Source of the DNA: an uncultured Pseudomonadales bacterium
Lineage (GTDB): Bacteria > Pseudomonadota > Gammaproteobacteria > Pseudomonadales > Azotimanducaceae
Assembly (NCBI GenBank): GCA_938017975.1
Contig: CALIKQ010000001.1
Span: 1 to 38,178, forward strand
Reading direction: 5' to 3'
DNA length: 38,178 nt
This document shows positions 36,155-38,178 of the stretch, in pieces; within the stretch, counting starts at the first letter, position 1, and each line of letters starts with the position of its first letter. The position numbers and the translations under genes are program-made. The notes under the pieces are model-generated. The model saw only the letters and a program-made list of their open reading frames with translations, searched no databases and was not told where the DNA came from.

Positions 36155-37789
36155 TTAAAGCGAGTCACCCAAAGCCGCCATGCGCTCTACAAGCTCAAGG
36201 TGCCCAAACGATTGTACTGATGCCTCGAGAGTACCCGGGCAGCTGTTTCTGGCTGTGCAAGTGACTGGATAATTGGGTGGAACGCTTGTCAGATCTAGAA
36301 CGTACCCTTGCTCCACCGGATGCGAATACTGCGAGAGCACGACAACGACCACATCTTCTTCCGGCCAAATAAAGATATACTGGCCATCTAGGCCCTGCGC
36401 AGCCGAAACCTCGATAGGAACTGGTTCTCCTGAGAAGTATGCTGAATTCATAATCCACCACTGATAGCCGTACCATCCATTGGCCGTCAGGCTACTGGTG
36501 ACGTAATCAGTGGGCACAATTTGGGTGCCGCGCCATTGACCACCTCGGGCATAGAGCAAACCAAATCGGGCAAAATCAGTCGGCTTCATATCAATACAGC
36601 AGTAGGTCATAGGGTTATCACCGGTTGCATCCAGCCAAAGGCCGACGTCATTCAGGTTGATTCCGATTGGCTCAAGTATCTTGAGGCTAAGATAATCATG
36701 GGCAGATAATCCTGTTGTTCTTTTTAAAATGGGTTCGAAAAGCTGGGAGTTTGCATTTGAGTAAGCGAACCGTGCGCCAGGAACTCGAATCCTGGGTCGA
36801 TCAATCGAATACGCTGTTTGATCGGTCGAAAAGAACACATCGTCAATGCTCGAGTAGCCCGATCTCATCTGCAACATGTTATGAAGTGTAACTTCTGCTT
36901 TAGCAGTGCCTTGCCATTCGGTGATGATCTCGCTGGCTTTTAGGTTCACAGAGCTGATCAGGCCCTCTCCGATGGCCGCACCAATTGCGGCGCTGTAGAA
37001 GCTTTTAGCGACAGACCAACTGGTGCCCAGCGAGTCTGCATCATATCCAGGACTAAAACGCTCACCGATGAGGTAACCATCCTTGGTGACAAGTGCTGCC
37101 TGAACCGCAATGTCTGTAAAAATGTGGTCGATTACACGGTCAACTGCCGTTTGCGTCGTGCCAACCTTTGATGCAGGCGCGGGCGCGAAATCCCAAGCCA
37201 GTTCCGGAGTCGCGGTCGGATCGTTTTGCGTTTCCGGTAGGTGGGCCAGGATAAAACCTTCGATTGATGATGGTGTTGCACGAGTGGCAGCGCTGCTGGT
37301 TGCTCCGTCGGTCAGCGCAAAGCCGTCAAAGCCAAAAAGATAACGGAGCAGCAGGAGTCCGTCGGTGAGTGGCTCACTGCGATCATCGCCGTCGATGTCG
37401 AGTTCCGCTTCATGGGTTTTCAAGAAGCTGGTCAGTGCCTCGCTTGACGTTCTCGAAGCATTGTTGGCTAGCGCGCCGCTGATTAGTGCCTCATCGCTAA
37501 ACCCAAAAAGGTACCGCAGTACAATCAGACCGTCGGTTAAAGGCTCTGCCTTGCCGCTTCCGTCGATATCCCAAGAAAAACAATCGTCGCAATCGGCGTT
37601 CCCCGAGGTTTCGGTCATTTTTGCGGCAGCTGGCCGCCATTTCTGGTTCTGTTGGAGCACGCCGCCCAGCGCGTTTTCGTACGGACTGAGGCTTGACCCG
37701 TGGTTTGTGTCGCCAAACGTGTTCAAGCTCACGGCCATCTGCAGCAGCATGCCGATGATGAAAAGTGCTTGGAGTTTCGAACAAGTCAT
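36155..37789 (-). CDS. Secreted serine hydrolase (beta-lactamase family) with two dockerin-like calcium repeats
   Basis: A 544-residue protein. MTCSKLQALFIIGMLLQMAVS is a signal peptide. Residues about 73-98 and 131-156 are two near-identical calcium repeats (DIDGSGKAEPLTDGL and DIDGDDRSEPLTDGL, each followed by a x-x-L-R-Y-L-F-G-F helix), dockerin/EF-hand-like. Residues about 215-540 form a beta-lactamase-fold domain: S-x-x-K is Ser259-Val-Ala-Lys262 in SWSVAKSF, Tyr343-Ser-Asn in YSNANSQL. Cys pairs near 67-70 (CDDC) and late in the protein (CTARNSC) suggest disulfides in an extracytoplasmic location. The ATG at 37789 fits the signal peptide; the frame is open to an ATG at 37855. It may attach to a surface partner through the calcium repeats. 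Substrate unknown. Confidence 0.85.
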   Translation of the reverse strand: MTCSKLQALFIIGMLLQMAVSLNTFGDTNHGSSLSPYENALGGVLQQNQKWRPAAAKMTETSGNADCDDCFSWDIDGSGKAEPLTDGLIVLRYLFGFSDEALISGALANNASRTSSEALTSFLKTHEAELDIDGDDRSEPLTDGLLLLRYLFGFDGFALTDGATSSAATRATPSSIEGFILAHLPETQNDPTATPELAWDFAPAPASKVGTTQTAVDRVIDHIFTDIAVQAALVTKDGYLIGERFSPGYDADSLGTSWSVAKSFYSAAIGAAIGEGLISSVNLKASEIITEWQGTAKAEVTLHNMLQMRSGYSSIDDVFFSTDQTAYSIDRPRIRVPGARFAYSNANSQLFEPILKRTTGLSAHDYLSLKILEPIGINLNDVGLWLDATGDNPMTYCCIDMKPTDFARFGLLYARGGQWRGTQIVPTDYVTSSLTANGWYGYQWWIMNSAYFSGEPVPIEVSAAQGLDGQYIFIWPEEDVVVVVLSQYSHPVEQGYVLDLTSVPPNYPVTCTARNSCPGTLEASVQSFGHLELVERMAALGDSL

Positions 37790-37857
37790 AGTGCATTTAG
37801 CTCTTGGGTCGGTGGTTATAGGACCAATTTTTTCCGCGCTGGGACCGTTTGTCATCT

Positions 37858-38023
37858 GCTCAAGGTTTTTTTATTTTTGCTCAAGGTTTTTTTATTTTTG
37901 CTCAAGGCTGTTTTTAATTTCGCTCAAGGCTGTTTTTAATTTCGCTCATGCTTTTTTATCTTCGCTCAGGGCTGTTTCGAGATCCGCTCAAGGCTGTTTT
38001 TAATTTCGCTCAAGGCTGTTCCA
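37858..38023. repeat. Minisatellite of about 20-22 bp units
   Basis: Eight head-to-tail units starting at 37858, 37879, 37900, 37922, 37944, 37964, 37986 and 38008. Units 1 and 2 are identical 21-mers (GCTCAAGGTTTTTTTATTTT plus T). Units 3, 4 and 7 are identical 22-mers (GCTCAAGGCTGTTTTTAATT plus TC). Units 5, 6 and 8 are degenerate. It lies just upstream of the secreted hydrolase start and covers the stop codon of the partial minus-strand ORF that enters from the right. Confidence 0.9.
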
Positions 38024-38178
38024 CTCTCTTCTGAGCAATTGACGATAGAGCCCGTCGATGAAAATCTTCTCGTGCCAGTCTGCAGCTCGGAGTTTAGCCA
38101 GCATAACGTTAAAGCAATTCGGATGAAAACAGTGCCGCAAGCAGTGGACGCTAAAACGAGAGCGCGTTGCGACTGGAT
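38000..38178 (-). CDS. Possible 3' end of an unrecognised gene, truncated by window end
   Basis: A minus-strand frame open from the window edge to a TAA (complement of 38000-38002) encodes about 58 residues, including CFNVMLAKLRAADWHEKIFI, then DGLYRQLLRREWNSLERN. The composition looks protein-like and the strand agrees with the next gene, but no family is recognised. The stop codon falls within the minisatellite. Confidence 0.3.
   Translation of the reverse strand, partial: PVATRSRFSVHCLRHCFHPNCFNVMLAKLRAADWHEKIFIDGLYRQLLRREWNSLERN

Noticed and set aside
37858-38023. CRISPR array
   Set aside because: Units are head to tail without unique spacers and no cas genes are near.
1-38178. tRNA, rRNA, selC, insertion sequences or prophage
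   Set aside because: I looked for acceptor and T-loop patterns, transposase motifs and phage genes and found none that I could support by eye.

Overview
The window looks like chromosomal DNA from a free-living marine gammaproteobacterium, perhaps of the Halieaceae/OM60 or SAR92 type. This is an inference from gene content: DbpA, a YehS/DUF1456 protein, a pst-phoU operon, many Fe(II)/2-oxoglutarate oxygenases, SDRs and alpha/beta hydrolases, and roughly balanced base composition. I see no phage genes, insertion sequences, CRISPR, rRNA or tRNA.

Layout. 1-2285: the 3' end of a luciferase-like flavin monooxygenase and a class C beta-lactamase-fold hydrolase. 2466-7917 (minus strand): a phosphate block, porin, then pstS-pstC-pstA-pstB-phoU. 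TTAA-core repeats at about 11-bp spacing lie upstream of both pstS and the porin and look like Pho boxes. 8355-16414: small-molecule metabolism genes (DUF3089 hydrolase, SnoaL-like protein, TIM-barrel isomerase, MFS transporter, two-domain VOC protein, a coupled SDR plus alpha/beta hydrolase pair, a small lipoprotein). 16767-23130: a UspB-like membrane protein, a second EstB-like hydrolase, a TauD-type dioxygenase, a DUF1456 protein, an MFE-2-like SDR and the RNA helicase DbpA. 23220-26529 (minus strand): a haloalkane dehalogenase, a second TauD-type dioxygenase and a split gene that I read as one selenoprotein. 27204-38178: a GST-like protein, a giant thrombospondin type 3 repeat lipoprotein, a PhyH-type oxygenase, an unrecognised ORF, and a secreted serine hydrolase with two dockerin-like calcium repeats, preceded by a minisatellite.

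The most important observation is at 25330-26529 (minus). Two ORFs lie in the same frame, separated by a single UGA. Reading through it gives one 399-residue protein of the glycine/sarcosine/betaine/D-proline reductase selenoprotein B family, with the UGA at the first position of a U-P-N-C redox motif. A perfect 7-bp hairpin with a GUC loop begins 11 nt after the UGA, as expected of a bacterial SECIS element. The selenoprotein is followed after one nucleotide by a TauD-family dioxygenase, so the two form an operon of unknown function. Standard gene calling would annotate it as two broken proteins.

Taken together, the genes suggest an oligotrophic heterotroph with high-affinity phosphate uptake, broad oxidative and hydrolytic capacity for lipophilic or halogenated compounds, and calcium-binding surface proteins.
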